The notes: generated by a model not told the origin, from the sequence alone. DNA of 64,000 nucleotides from G963675935 sp963803125 (GCA_963803125.1 CAWDLR010000003.1:2914001-2978000), one strand, 5' to 3'; shown: positions 36,538 to 46,494, counted from the first letter of the stretch. Numbers and translations are program-made.

Positions 36538-36610
36538 AAAAAGGGGACAGGTCCAATTTGTGCGAAGCACCCTCCGGGCCGTTCCGGCAAATTGGACCTG
36601 TCCCCTTTTT
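36538..36610. repeat. GGGGACAGGTCC palindromic element, intergenic (73 bp)
   Basis: Left arm AAAAAGGGGACAGGTCC then AATTTG pairs perfectly with the complement ending at 36610; the core is GTGCGAAGCACCCTCCGGGC. It is the only full copy outside a coding region and lies about 90 bases upstream of the DUF2339 start. The stem AGGTCCAATT is a further co-varying variant. Confidence 0.9.
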
Positions 36611-36690
36611 CCCAGCGGCGGCGAGCGTTCTGCCCGAGAGAGAGGGCTCGAAACTGGCGGCGATATAACCGGGGTTTTTGCAAGGCCCAA

Positions 36691-36732
36691 GATCGAAGGT
36701 TCAAGGTCCAAGGTTCGAGGTTCGAGGTCCAA
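36691..36732. repeat. six direct heptamers (GGTTCGA/GGTCCAA)
   Basis: GATCGAA, GGTTCAA, GGTCCAA, GGTTCGA, GGTTCGA and GGTCCAA follow each other exactly, with no facing reverse array nearby. The flanking gap 36448-37074 contains the palindromic element at 36538-36610 and the leader of the LEDRRLL protein, but no other gene. Confidence 0.85.
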
Positions 36733-37074
36733 CTCGCAACCTGCGGCGATATTTCCCGGCTTTTTCTCCGCCGCCGCCTCGCCGGCTGCCAGCGGTCGGC
36801 AATCAGCGTTCGGGCTTAATCTCAGAATGGGGGGGTTGTTGCCAACATGCCGCCGTGCTATGTTGGCGGCTTCACGTCGTGCCAACGTAGGGAGTGGCGC
36901 CGCGCGGACCTCACAGCAGTGAAGTCGCGATTCTGCCCTGGGGCGAACCTGGGGCGTCCAGGTTTGCAGAGTGTTTCGCAGTGCAGTATCGTCGTGACCC
37001 GCCACGAGGGCCGCTGGGATTGTGTCGGGAAGACTGCCGAACAACGCAAGCCGTAACGCCAGGGAGTCTTGCTC

Positions 37075-38166
37075 ATGCTGAAAGCCGCTGGAATTCGCCG
37101 CCGTCTGTTCGCCATCTCGAAATCTCGCAGCGACGCCTCCCGTCGCAGCCTATTTCACCGCCGTTTGCTTTGCGAGCCGTTGGAGGACCGGCGGTTGCTG
37201 GGCGTGCTCACCGTCACTAGCACTAACGACAGTGGCGCAGGGAGCCTCCGGGCAGCGATTTCGGCCGCTAATGCCGGCGACACCATCCAGTTCCATCAAA
37301 GCCTCTCGGGCAAAACGATCAACCTCACAAGCGGTGGCGTGGACATCTCGAAGCCACTTACGATCCAGGGCCTCGGTGCCGGTCAGTTGAATGTTAGCGC
37401 AAAGAACAGTCTTCTGTCTAGTGTGTTTCAAGTTGACGCCAACGTGGCGGCGAGCATCTTCGACCTCACGATTAGCGGCGGCAATGCGTCAAGCTATGGG
37501 GGCGGAATCTATGACGCGGGCAACCTCACGGTTACAAACTGTGCGCTCTCTGGGAACACCGCCAGCAGCGCGGGCGGCGGCATTTATCTCGACGGGAGCG
37601 TCGGCGGTAAGCTGACTGTTACTGGTTACACTTTCTCCGGGAACGACGGGCTGACGTGGGGCGGCGGGATCGGTTATGTTGGCACTGGCGGTAAGTTGAC
37701 GGTCACCAACTGCACCTTCTCTGGAAACGGTGCGTCCTGGGGCAGCGGCATTTGGGCACAAGACGGGACGACTGTCATTACTAACTGCGCCATATCTGGA
37801 AACACGACCGGCGCGGGCATCAACAGTTTGAATGGCGCGATGACGATCATCGGCACCACCATCTCTGAAAATGCGGGTGGCGGAATTTATAACGACTCGG
37901 GCAACACGACGACAATCATCAACAGTACGCTATTCGGAAACGGAGTCGGTACGTACCAGGGGGGCGGCATCTACAACGCTGGCACGTTGATCATCAATGA
38001 CAGCACCATCGCCCGGAACTCGGCAACTGGCGCCGGCGGCGGTATTTACCAATACTCCGGGGCGGTAACGCTGAAGAACACGGTCGTCGCCGATAATTCG
38101 AATGGATCGTCTGACATTTCCGGTGCGGTTACCACCGACCACTGCCTTATCGGAACCACTGCCGGG
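37075..38166 (+). CDS. LEDRRLL-type secreted beta-helix protein, N-terminal segment
   Basis: The ATG at 37075 follows AGGGAG. Residues 1-45 carry the planctomycetal export motif RRLLCEPLEDRRLLGV. It is followed by TVTSTNDSGAGSLRAAISAA and a repetitive series of NCALSGNTASSAGGGIYLDG-like turns, a right-handed parallel beta-helix of the pectate-lyase or polymorphic outer-membrane protein kind, which often binds or cleaves polysaccharide. At 38164-38166 one G seems missing from the GGG run: the current frame turns into RRFPTREEKAFL and stops at 38274, while the correct one gives ISDTGGKSVLNQDALLGWQG and passes into the next segment. Joined length is about 1,335 residues. Confidence 0.75.
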
Positions 38167-39645
38167 CGCAGATTTCCGACACGGGAGGAAAAAGCGTTCT
38201 TAACCAAGACGCTCTCCTTGGTTGGCAGGGCTATTACGGCGGCCCGGCGTTCCTTGACGGAAGCCAAATGCTGACCATACCGCTTGCACCCGGCAGTCCG
38301 GCGATCGGCGCCGGCAGCAATGCCCTAATCCCGTCGGGTATCAGCACCGATCAGCGCGGGCTGCCGCGCGTTTGGCCGGCAAACGGCGCGGTGGACATCG
38401 GCGCGTACGAATACCAGCCCTTTGTGACAAGCATTAGCCCGGCAACTGGTTCCTCGGGAGGTGGCACCCGGGTGACCATCACGGGAGTGGATATGAGTGC
38501 AGCCACGGCGGTGGACTTCGGCGTGACGGCAGCAACCGACTTAGCAGTCACGGCGACGCAGATCAAGGCCACGAGCCCGGCGGGAACGGCAGGAACCGTG
38601 GACGTAACGGTGGTCACCCCTGCGGGCACGTCAACCGCATCGTCGGCTGACCAGTTTACTTACCAGACCACACCGACGATTACCTGGTCCAATCCTGCGG
38701 ACATCACTTACGGCACCGCTTTGGGCAACACGCAACTCAACGCCGCGGCCACCGTGCTCGGAACTAGCGTTCCTGGGACCTTTGCCTACAGTCCTCCTCT
38801 CGGAACCGTGCTGCACGCCGGCAAGGACCAGGCCCTCTCGGTCATTTTCACGCCCACCGACACGACCGACTACGCAGCAGCGACCGACGCTGTATCAATC
38901 AACGTCGATCAGGCTTCCTTGACGATTACGGCGGACGACAAGCCGAAGGTCTATGGGGCGGCGCTGCCCACGTTGACGGCCAGCTATATGGGATTCGTCA
39001 ACGGCGACACGTCGGCCAACCTGACAACCCAGCCCACGCTCGTTACGACGGCGACCGCGTCCAGCCACGTCTCGGGCAACCCGTACGGCATTGCGGCCAG
39101 CGGGGCGGTGGACTCGGACTACACGATCGCCTACGTGCCCGGAACGCTCACCGTCACGGCGGCAACGCCGACGGTCACCTGGACCAATCCAGCGGACGTC
39201 GTCTACGGCACGGCCCTCAGCAGCACGCAACTCAACGCCAGCACGTCGTGGACGGTTGCGGGATCGCTGGTGAACGTGCCGGGGGAGTTTGATTATACGC
39301 CCGTCAGTGGAACCGTGCTACGCGCCGGAGACCACCAACAGCTTTCCGTCGTCTTCACGCCGAACGACGCGACGGACTATACAACGGCGAACAAGACCGT
39401 GTTGATCAATGTCTTGCAGGCCACGCCGACGATCACCTGGGCGAACCCGGCGGATATCATTTACGGCACGGCGCTGGGCAATGCCCAACTCGATGCCGCT
39501 GCATCATGGACGGTGGCTGGAACGGTAGTCAACGTGCCCGGAAACTCTGTCTACACGCCTGCCAGCGGAACGCTGCTACATGCTGGAAACAACCAGCAGC
39601 TTTCCGTCGGCTTCACCCCAAAAGACACCCAGGACTATACAAAGG
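38167..39645 (+). CDS. LEDRRLL-type secreted protein, middle segment (IPT/TIG and MBG-like domains)
   Basis: From SDTGGKSVLNQDALLGWQGY it completes the beta-helix (LAPGSPAIGAGSNALIPSG, DQRGLPRVWPANGAVDIGAY), then an IPT/TIG-like domain (FVTSISPATGSSGGGTRVTI) and a run of MBG-type Ig-like repeats (ITYGTALGNTQLNA, VVYGTALSSTQLNA, IIYGTALGNAQLDA, with an YGAALPTL unit between). An ATG at 38268-area exists in this frame but is not a gene start. The frame is left at about 39643-39648, where one surplus base must be removed: the next segment continues SKSVSINVTIIG, as expected after DTQDYTKA. Confidence 0.75.
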
Positions 39646-41082
39646 CTCAGCAAGAGTGTGTCGATCAACGTGACCATCATCGGCAGTGTGGTCGTTGCCG
39701 AAGCTGCGGCCCCAAAGAACGGCGTCCTCGAATCCAACGACCCCCTGATTCTCACTTGGTTGGCGAAGGGCCCCAATCCCGTTTCGCAGCAGACTGTGAA
39801 AGTCGATGGCAAGGTGGTTGCCCCAGCCAGCAGCGAGCCAATCGGCGGGCCTTACAGCGGCAAATACTATTCCTGCCAAATAGGCACATGGACGGCCGGC
39901 AGCCATACGTACACGATTACGGCAATCGACACGAAAGGTCTTACCTACACCTATTCGGGTTCATTTGATCCGGTGGGGCCCGTCGTGCCGACGATCGACA
40001 GCGTCATGGTGGCGGAAGCGGCCGCCCCGAAGAGCGGAGTTCTCGAATCCAATGAGAAGCTGATTGTCACCTGGGCCGCGTCGAGCAGCAACGGCATCGC
40101 GCGGCAAAGCGTCACGGTCGATGGAAAAGCGATCCCAACGATCTATGGCCCCTACGGAAAGTTCTACAGTTCCCCGATCGGAATCTACTCGGCTGGGACT
40201 CACCAGTACGTCATCGCCGCGACCGACATGAAGGGGGTGACGTGCAGCTACACCGGGACCTTCACCGTCGCCCCGGGCCCGGTGACGCCGCCGGTGGTCT
40301 CCTCCGTCGTGGTATCCCCCAGCACAATCACGTCGGGCAATTCGGTGACCATCACCTGGGCGGCAACGAAGGACGCCGTGTCGCAGAGCGTAATCGTTGA
40401 CGGCCGGCGGTTTACGACGATCGGTGGACCATACACCAATAAGTGGTACTACTTGTGCTCGGTCGGGGTGTGGTCGGGGGGAACACATGCCTACTCGATC
40501 ACCGCGACGAATAAGAGCGGCATCAGCTCGACGTATTCGAGTACGTTCGACGTGACCGCGACGTTGGTCCCGCCGCTTGTGATCGGCGGCGTCGTGGTCG
40601 CCGAGGACGCCGCGCCAAGGGACGGCACGCTGGACCCGACGGAGATGCTTGTGATGACCTGGGGAGCATCGGCGCGGATCGGCGGGATCACCTCGCAGAC
40701 GATTACGATTGACGGCCGCACGGTTTCGCCGGCCGGCGGCACTTCCGGCGGACCGTACTACTGCGTGATCGGAGCATGGTCGGCCGGCACGCACACCTAC
40801 GTGATCACGGCGACGAGCAGTTCGATGGGCGGCGGTTTCAACTTCTCAGGCACGTTTACGGTCGCCGCCAGCAGCGCCGATTTGCTCGCCGCCGTCGTCG
40901 AGGAGGACGACTCCACCAGTTCCGACTCGCTCGATCTGCTGTCGGCCGCGTTGCCGCTGGGCAACCGATCGCTCCTGGGCGGGCGACCGGCGCCGAACGC
41001 GTTCCAGCCTAGCGCTGCGGACAAAACTGACGCGCTCGATCTGGTCTTCGCGGCGATGGGAGGCGACGGCAAACGAGCCTAG
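39646..41082 (+). CDS. LEDRRLL-type secreted protein, C-terminal segment with four repeats
   Basis: Four related modules of about 100 residues, each starting like VVVAEAAAPKNGVLESNDPL and ending like GTWTAGSHTYTITAID, make up most of this part; they look like Ig-like adhesion modules. The end (ADKTDALDLVFAAMGGDGKR) resembles C-terminal tails seen on other planctomycetal LEDR proteins. It has an acidic, serine-rich spacer (VEEDDSTSSDSLD) before it. The role would be a cell-surface or secreted adhesin-like protein. The frame is correct from about 39646 to the stop at 41082. Confidence 0.75.
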   Translation, partial: LSKSVSINVTIIGSVVVAEAAAPKNGVLESNDPLILTWLAKGPNPVSQQTVKVDGKVVAPASSEPIGGPYSGKYYSCQIGTWTAGSHTYTITAIDTKGLTYTYSGSFDPVGPVVPTIDSVMVAEAAAPKSGVLESNEKLIVTWAASSSNGIARQSVTVDGKAIPTIYGPYGKFYSSPIGIYSAGTHQYVIAATDMKGVTCSYTGTFTVAPGPVTPPVVSSVVVSPSTITSGNSVTITWAATKDAVSQSVIVDGRRFTTIGGPYTNKWYYLCSVGVWSGGTHAYSITATNKSGISSTYSSTFDVTATLVPPLVIGGVVVAEDAAPRDGTLDPTEMLVMTWGASARIGGITSQTITIDGRTVSPAGGTSGGPYYCVIGAWSAGTHTYVITATSSSMGGGFNFSGTFTVAASSADLLAAVVEEDDSTSSDSLDLLSAALPLGNRSLLGGRPAPNAFQPSAADKTDALDLVFAAMGGDGKRA

Positions 41083-41260
41083 CCGAAGAGGGAGACGGCG
41101 TGGGGGCAGTTCGACTACGCAAGATCAGGGGCCTTTCACCACGAAAGGCCGAAGGTACGAAATCACGAAGGGCGTCTCTCTTCTTGCGGTTCCCCATCGC
41201 GATTTCGCGTCTTCGTGGTCAAAAGACGGAGATGAGCAGATCTTCTGCAAGTCCCGGCCA

Positions 41261-42811
41261 TCAAAACTCGATCTGATACTTCTGCGTCATCTTGCGGCGA
41301 ACGTCCGCCGTAGCGGCAATGATCTGCTGGCGAATCTGTTGGATATCGGTAGCGGCGTCCGCCTTCTCCTCGGCGCGAATGACTCGTCGTTGTTCGCCGG
41401 TGGCCTTGAGCGAACCCATCCCGTAGATGTCCGGCCCGCCGTTGTACCCGCCGTAAGCGCCGTAGCGATAGCCGCCGTATCCGTAGCCGCCGGCGTCTCC
41501 GCCGGCGGAGCCGCTGGTGACCTGGGCCTGACGAACGCCGGACTGGATTCCCATGGTCTTGATGGAGGACGTGGCCTGGCGAAGCGAGTTGGCGACGAAT
41601 GCGCCCCATTGCACCAGCTCGTCGTCCACATTGAGAATGGGCATGCGTTCGATCTTGCGGGCGTACTTGTCAAAGTAGAGCTGCGTCGACGCGAGGTTCT
41701 TCACACTCCGCAGGCCCTCTTTCAAGTCGTCGGCCATGCCTGTGATCGTGCGGAAATAATCGCGCGACTTCTTCGCCTGCAACGCCGGCAACTCGCCGGG
41801 GCTGACCGGCGCATCGGCCTCCAAATTTTCCGCGGCGGGCGAATCGACAATGCTCAGCAGCCGCCGCAAGCCGTTCTTGGTCAGTTTGCCGGCCAGTGAG
41901 ATTTCATTTCCCTGCGCCTTGGCCGTCCAGGAAGAGACTTCATTGATCGACATCCCCCGGTCGGACATGATCTGCACGAACAAATCCTTGGCATAGGGCG
42001 CCACGATCGAGGCGTCCCCCTGCACGTCGATCACGGCCATGCACGACGGCTGTTCGCCGATGCGGACGCCGACGCGAACTCCCTGGACGGTGTTGAGCAA
42101 TTTCGCCAGTTGCGTGAGATCGGCCCCCCACTGCTCCAATCGTTTCGAGCGCGACTTGAGATACTTGCCGATTCGCTCCAACGAGAAGACGCCGTCGAGA
42201 TCGACCGCCATAATGATGTCGCTGCCCGCCTTGTCCGAATAGACGGCTGCTTTCTGCAAGTACGGCGACAGCGGCCGCGGCGTCGAGCTGCGCACGTCGC
42301 GGATCCAGCGGACGACTGCCTGACGGTTTGCCGGCCCCATCGCTCCGACCAGTCGCGGAGCGAATTTCAAGATGTACGTGTCATTCGGCCGAGCGACCGC
42401 GGGCAGGCCTTCGATCGTGTCGAGCGTGCCGTGCCGTGCCTGTTCGATCGCTTTGGACGAGAGGTCTTGCCCCAGCTCGATGACGGCGGCCTCCCAGAGC
42501 GGCTCCATGAACTGGAAGTCGATCTGAGAGGCCAGCACGAAACGCGTCGCCTGCGGCGGCACCCGCGTCAATCCCGACTCGAACGCCTCCTCGACCTTCG
42601 AAGCCCAGTCTTCCTTCAAGCCCATGGGGCTGCTCTTCGCCTTCTCCAGGTTCAAGATCACCACGGCATTTGCCGAACGCGGAATCTTGTTGACCAATTC
42701 CTGAAACTCATCGTCGGCGAAACACCAAGGGGCCAGTACTGCAACGGCCGCCAGAGCGGCGAGCGAAATGACGCTGGCGGATGCGATTGGCAACTTCGAC
42801 TTGCGTCTCAT
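41261..42811 (-). CDS. exported protein of unknown function (516 aa)
   Basis: The start at 42811 (MRRKSKLPIASASVISLAAL) gives a signal peptide cleaved near LAPWCFA-DDEF and follows AAAGGTG. The mature protein begins ELVNKIPRSANAVVILNLEK, typical of secreted planctomycetal proteins of unknown function that carry a repeated alpha/beta sandwich (residues about 30-330). A Gly/Tyr-rich tract (GGYGYGGYRYGAYGGYNGG, about 446-464) precedes a charged helical C-terminus. The frame extends upstream to 42871 but adds residues without signal-peptide character. No enzyme motif is visible. It stands alone, transcribed against the surface-protein gene. Confidence 0.75.
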   Translation of the reverse strand: MRRKSKLPIASASVISLAALAAVAVLAPWCFADDEFQELVNKIPRSANAVVILNLEKAKSSPMGLKEDWASKVEEAFESGLTRVPPQATRFVLASQIDFQFMEPLWEAAVIELGQDLSSKAIEQARHGTLDTIEGLPAVARPNDTYILKFAPRLVGAMGPANRQAVVRWIRDVRSSTPRPLSPYLQKAAVYSDKAGSDIIMAVDLDGVFSLERIGKYLKSRSKRLEQWGADLTQLAKLLNTVQGVRVGVRIGEQPSCMAVIDVQGDASIVAPYAKDLFVQIMSDRGMSINEVSSWTAKAQGNEISLAGKLTKNGLRRLLSIVDSPAAENLEADAPVSPGELPALQAKKSRDYFRTITGMADDLKEGLRSVKNLASTQLYFDKYARKIERMPILNVDDELVQWGAFVANSLRQATSSIKTMGIQSGVRQAQVTSGSAGGDAGGYGYGGYRYGAYGGYNGGPDIYGMGSLKATGEQRRVIRAEEKADAATDIQQIRQQIIAATADVRRKMTQKYQIEF

Positions 42812-43368
42812 GGTACACCTTTCGTTGGCTGGTAAGCGATGGGCTGCGGTCGTTATAAACTCAGACTGCAAAAGCCGGGGTCACCGCACCACAACGTGCA
42901 AAGACGGTGCGATTCAAGGATATAATAGCGTGCGGCAAGCACATTGAAAAGCAGTGGGACGACGGGGTGCTTTCCTAAGACGGCGTGGGTGGCCCAGTTC
43001 CCCCCGATGCCCCGCCTCTTTTCTGTGCCAGGGGTTGTGGGAGGATTGATTGGGTCGAGGTGCTCCCCAACGTCGATCCACAACCTGGCCCCAAGCGAGA
43101 ATCCCACAACGCCGAATAAGGACAACTGCGAATCAGGTAATGTGTCCCCGTTGCTTGCCCGTAGCTTGGGTGTCAAAGGCCTGCCTCGAAGCAGCCGGTT
43201 AGCGCCGGCAGGCAAAGAGTTGCTACACCAGCCGAAATGTTGACTCCTGGAAGGCGCATAGAGTGGCGTCGAGGTCTCGGGAAGGTGCAACAGTTCACGT
43301 GTGATTCGGCTCCTGACACCTTCTCCCCCTCTTCTCCCCCTTTTCCTCCTTTTCCTTCTGTTTCGGCG
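42812..43368. other. gene-free stretch
   Basis: A minus-strand open frame (42853-43290) passes through here but has no ribosome site and no recognisable family, so I do not call it. The stretch contains a pyrimidine-rich run near 43320-43360 (TCTCCCCCTCTTCTCC) just downstream of the amidohydrolase stop. No clear terminator hairpin was found. Confidence 0.4.
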
Positions 43369-44505
43369 TCAGGCAACACCAAAACGGTTCAAGTGGAACA
43401 GTCGATAGACGTTTTGCCAGTAGACTTTTTCCAGGGTTTTCCGATCTAAGCCGACGCCGTCTATCTTCCAGTCGCCCTGGATGGGAGTGGGATGATCGAA
43501 CTGCTTGTCGTTGGTCTGCAGATAGCGCCAGTGAACTTGATAGAACCAACGGTCTTCTTCCTTAGTAAAACGTTTAGCGGGGCCGGCGCCCTGGATGTCG
43601 CCGCCGACAAAAAACATTCGATCGGTGCCGAACATGACGCGATCCTGATGGCGGGTGAAGAATTCACGGCCGTCTTTCGCAGGATGGCGGCCCAGTTCGC
43701 CCAGGCGGGCGGCGAAATCGACATAGAGATTCGGCATCTCGTCCAGCCACTTCGAGACGGTCTTGATGTCCTCCGAGTTGTTGGCAACGTGGCAGCACTG
43801 GAACTTTACCCGCGGAAATCTGCGAATGACGTTGTTCCTTTGTTGAAGCAGAACGTCGCGCGGCGGGTATTTGCTGCGGTCGGCAAAAGACCACTCCGGA
43901 TGCAGTTGCAATTCCTTCCAGCGTTCGTTCTGCGGGTTCCAGGGCGCGAAAAACGCCTTGGGATCGGTGGTGTGAAAAGCGACAATGATTTTGAGCTCGC
44001 CGGCCCTTTGCCAGATGGGAAACAACCGGGGATCATCGACGCGGACCAGGGTGCCGCTTCTGTCCCGGACCTTCAGGCCCAAGTCCTTGAAACTCTTCAG
44101 GCCGATCGCCCCGGCCTCGACGGCGCGGGTGAGCATATCCGGCGCCTTGCTGAAAAAATCGGGGTCGCTTTTCATCAAGGACCAGTCGAAGGCGTACATC
44201 GTGCCGATGCGGTTTCTGTACGGTTTGGCAGCGGAGATGAACTTGTAACAATCTCCATCACCCGTGACGCCGATGTTGATCCCGTAGTGGATGTAGTTGT
44301 CGTCCATCGTCTTGAGACACCGCTCAACCGATTCCGAATCGATATGACAATGCGCGTCGATGACTTTGCCAGTTAGCGGCCTGTCGGAAAGATGTTCTCC
44401 TCCCTTCTTTGTGACTTCATCAGCTCGGCAAAGGCCGCTCAGGGTCAACCCGGCGGCGCCGATGCCCGCCTTTTTCAAGAATGCTCTTCGCGACGATGTT
44501 TCCAC
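43369..44505 (-). CDS. Tat-exported amidohydrolase-family metalloenzyme
   Basis: Begins at the GTG at 44505 (VETSSRRAFLKKAGIGAAGL) after AAGGAA, giving a twin-arginine leader (SSRRAFLKKAG) and a 378-residue protein. The HxH metal motif IDAHCHID is near residue 45, with further ligands probably in IVAFHTTD, FQCCHVANN and the terminal aspartate in FGTDRMFF, the pattern of the amidohydrolase-2 TIM-barrel group (decarboxylases and hydrolases). A longer TTG start at 44550 would hide the leader. Substrate unknown; members act on aromatic or small cyclic acids. Stands alone between two gene-poor gaps. Confidence 0.8.
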   Translation of the reverse strand: METSSRRAFLKKAGIGAAGLTLSGLCRADEVTKKGGEHLSDRPLTGKVIDAHCHIDSESVERCLKTMDDNYIHYGINIGVTGDGDCYKFISAAKPYRNRIGTMYAFDWSLMKSDPDFFSKAPDMLTRAVEAGAIGLKSFKDLGLKVRDRSGTLVRVDDPRLFPIWQRAGELKIIVAFHTTDPKAFFAPWNPQNERWKELQLHPEWSFADRSKYPPRDVLLQQRNNVIRRFPRVKFQCCHVANNSEDIKTVSKWLDEMPNLYVDFAARLGELGRHPAKDGREFFTRHQDRVMFGTDRMFFVGGDIQGAGPAKRFTKEEDRWFYQVHWRYLQTNDKQFDHPTPIQGDWKIDGVGLDRKTLEKVYWQNVYRLFHLNRFGVA

Positions 44506-44947
44506 GGTTTGATTCCTTCGATGAAAGGCGATTAGGTTTGTCTGGCCCAATAACGAGTTTTCCCCTCGTCAGCACACACTCCGTTTCATTTTACCCTGTC
44601 GCGGGACAAATAGGGAGACATTTTACGAATAGCAGGGAAGCGTCAAAACGTGCCCCGAAAAAGGAAGGGCAAGCGAAAAAGGCGTCAGAAACCATTCTTT
44701 CTCGCATTGTCTTCACTTGTTCCGCGAGAAACGGTTCCTGGCGCCTTTTCCCCATTGCGTTGGCACCCCAATAGGCAAGCTATCGGGACCACACGCGAGT
44801 ATCCATCGCCTTCAATCGCTCTATGAGGGTTGCACTTCCAGGTGGCCGAGGAGTGCGATCCCGACACTCTATGACAGCCTTCCGGTTTTGTCAATAATAG
44901 TAGTACGTTTCCGTCCCTTTCCTGCCTCTGATATATCAATTCACCAC
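44506..44947. other. divergent intergenic region
   Basis: About 440 bases between the amidohydrolase and dus genes, transcribed away from each other. It is more AT-rich than its surroundings (for example around 44590-44650 and 44880-44940) and should hold both promoters. A convincing pair of -35 and -10 boxes could not be fixed by eye. Confidence 0.4.
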
Positions 44948-45997
44948 ATGCCCCACGCTCTGCGGCAGCTTCGTCTCGGCCCGGTGGCGATCGACTTCCC
45001 GGTCGTCCAGGCGGCGCTGAGCGGATACAGCGATTGGCCGATGCGGGTGATCGCGCGGCGGCTTGGGGCGGCGTACACCGTCTGCGAGGTGATGCTCGAT
45101 CGGTTCATCGTCAACGTGACCAAGGGACGCAAGGCGAAGCGGTTCCTGCGGGTCAGCGACGAGGAACATCCCTGCGGGGCGCAGTTGATGGGGGCCGTGC
45201 CCGAGGAGTTCCCGCCGGCGGCGATGAAACTCGTGGCGGCGGGCTTCGACGTGATCGACCTGAACTTCGCCTGCCCGGTCAAAAAGGTGCTGGGGCGCTG
45301 CCGCGGCGGGTTTCTGTTGAGCGATCCGGCGACGGCGCTGGCGATCGTCGGCCAAGTCCGCGAAGCGCTGCCGCCGCAGGTTCCGCTGACGGTGAAAATG
45401 CGCCGCGGCATGGACGAGAGCCAGCAGAGTCGCGACAATTTCTTCGCGATCTTCGACGGCACCTTCCGCCTGGGCGCGGCGGCGATCACGGTCCATGGCC
45501 GCACCGTCCGGCAACGTTACGAGGGACAGAATTCGCGAGAGTTTTTGGCTGAGGTCAAGCGGCACGCCGGCCAACGGACGGTGCTCGGTAGCGGCGACCT
45601 CTTTACCGCCCGCGATTGTCTCGACATGCTCGCCGCGACCGGCATGGACGGCGTTTCCGTGGCGCGGGGGGCGATCGGCAATCCCTGGATCTTCGAGCAG
45701 GCCCGGGCGCTGGCCGCCGGCGTGGTCTTGCCGCCGCCGAGCCTGCACCGGCAGCGGGAGGTGATCGCCGAGCACTATCGGCTGTCGGAAGAGATTTACG
45801 GCCCGAGCCGCTGCTGCCGCGTGATGCGGAAGTTTGGGATCAAGTACGCCCGGCTGCACCCGCAATCGCGGCAGGTGCGCGACGCCTTTGTCGCGGTGAC
45901 GCAGCCGGCCCATTGGCGGGCAGTGCTCGATCGTTGGTACGCCGACGACCTGCCGGGGGTCGAGCCTGCGCCGCCGATTGATGGATTCTACGGTTGA
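44948..45997 (+). CDS. dus: tRNA-dihydrouridine synthase family protein
   Basis: FMN-dependent enzyme that reduces uridine to dihydrouridine in the D-loop of tRNA. With the ATG at 44948 (MPHALRQLRLGPVAIDFPVV) it has 349 residues, the usual size. Visible family features are ALSGYSDWPMR at the start of the TIM barrel, the segment DLNFACPVKKV with the proton-donor C109, TVKMRRG, and TVHGRTVRQRYEG with the phosphate/FMN-binding GSGDLF further on. The C-terminal helical domain (about 260-349) is complete. The ATG is preferred over upstream in-frame starts because the extension is non-coding in character. Downstream lies a 26-bp inverted repeat (46024-46102). Confidence 0.92.
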   Translation: MPHALRQLRLGPVAIDFPVVQAALSGYSDWPMRVIARRLGAAYTVCEVMLDRFIVNVTKGRKAKRFLRVSDEEHPCGAQLMGAVPEEFPPAAMKLVAAGFDVIDLNFACPVKKVLGRCRGGFLLSDPATALAIVGQVREALPPQVPLTVKMRRGMDESQQSRDNFFAIFDGTFRLGAAAITVHGRTVRQRYEGQNSREFLAEVKRHAGQRTVLGSGDLFTARDCLDMLAATGMDGVSVARGAIGNPWIFEQARALAAGVVLPPPSLHRQREVIAEHYRLSEEIYGPSRCCRVMRKFGIKYARLHPQSRQVRDAFVAVTQPAHWRAVLDRWYADDLPGVEPAPPIDGFYG

Positions 45998-46023
45998 TGC
46001 CTCCGGAGCGCGGATGCTGCTAC

Positions 46024-46102
46024 GCGTATCCGGCACACGCCGTGTGCCGATCAAATTGGCCAAAGACGCCGAACAACGGCACACGGCGTGTGCCGGATAC
46101 GC
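46024..46102. repeat. 26-bp perfect inverted repeat behind dus
   Basis: 46024-46049 (GCGTATCCGGCACACGCCGT then GTGCCG) pairs with 46077-46102 around a 27-base loop. Each arm contains CGGCACACGCCGTGTGCCG, nearly palindromic by itself. It lies between the convergent dus and PHA-granule genes and could serve as a bidirectional transcript end, although no T-run follows. Confidence 0.85.
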
Positions 46103-46123
46103 TCTGGCAGTGGACGCTTCCTG

Positions 46124-46426
46124 CTACGTCAGCAGCGCGCCGATTTCCTGCCGCAGGCGCTGCTCGATCACCCCTTTGAAAAAGGCGGCGGCGATCGGCA
46201 GGTCGGCGGCCACTTTCACCTGCTCGGGCTCGACGGCGACCGTGCCGCTGACGCCCATGCCCATCGCCTTCAACGCGAAGGAGAGCGTGTGATCGTTCCA
46301 TTGCTCGCGAAGATCGCTCACGTGGCTCTGGTATTGCGTCAATGCGGCGGCCAGCTTCTCTTTCAGCCGGCGAGTAGCTTCGTCCAAACCGAGGGAATGG
46401 GGCACTTCAAAGTTGATGCGGGGCAT
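46124..46426 (-). CDS. polyhydroxyalkanoic acid system (PHA_gran_rgn) family protein
   Basis: A 100-residue protein: MPRINFEVPHSLGLDEATRR, then DLREQWNDHTLSFALKAMGM and GVSGTVAVEPEQVKVAADLP, ending RLRQEIGALL. This matches the small PHA_gran_rgn family (helix, then beta-sheet), first linked to PHA granules but found widely in bacteria that make none. The role here is unknown; a structural or lipid-binding function is possible. It is the last gene of the minus-strand operon that begins with the DoxX-like gene, 68 bases after the sugar isomerase. Confidence 0.85.
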   Translation of the reverse strand: MPRINFEVPHSLGLDEATRRLKEKLAAALTQYQSHVSDLREQWNDHTLSFALKAMGMGVSGTVAVEPEQVKVAADLPIAAAFFKGVIEQRLRQEIGALLT

Positions 46427-46494
46427 GGAGGTGAGGGGTCAGAGGTCAGGGGTCAGAGAGATGGAGATGGCCGCTTGCGGTTTCGCGGGGAGTT

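Noticed and set aside
41135..41225. CACGAAG/CTTCGTG direct and inverted motifs behind the surface protein gene
   Set aside because: Looks like a common dispersed repeat (TTCACCACGAAG type), too degenerate here to score as a structured element.
42853..43290. 145-codon minus-strand frame between the exported protein and amidohydrolase
   Set aside because: No ribosome site, no signal, no recognised family, and several hydrophilic low-quality stretches.
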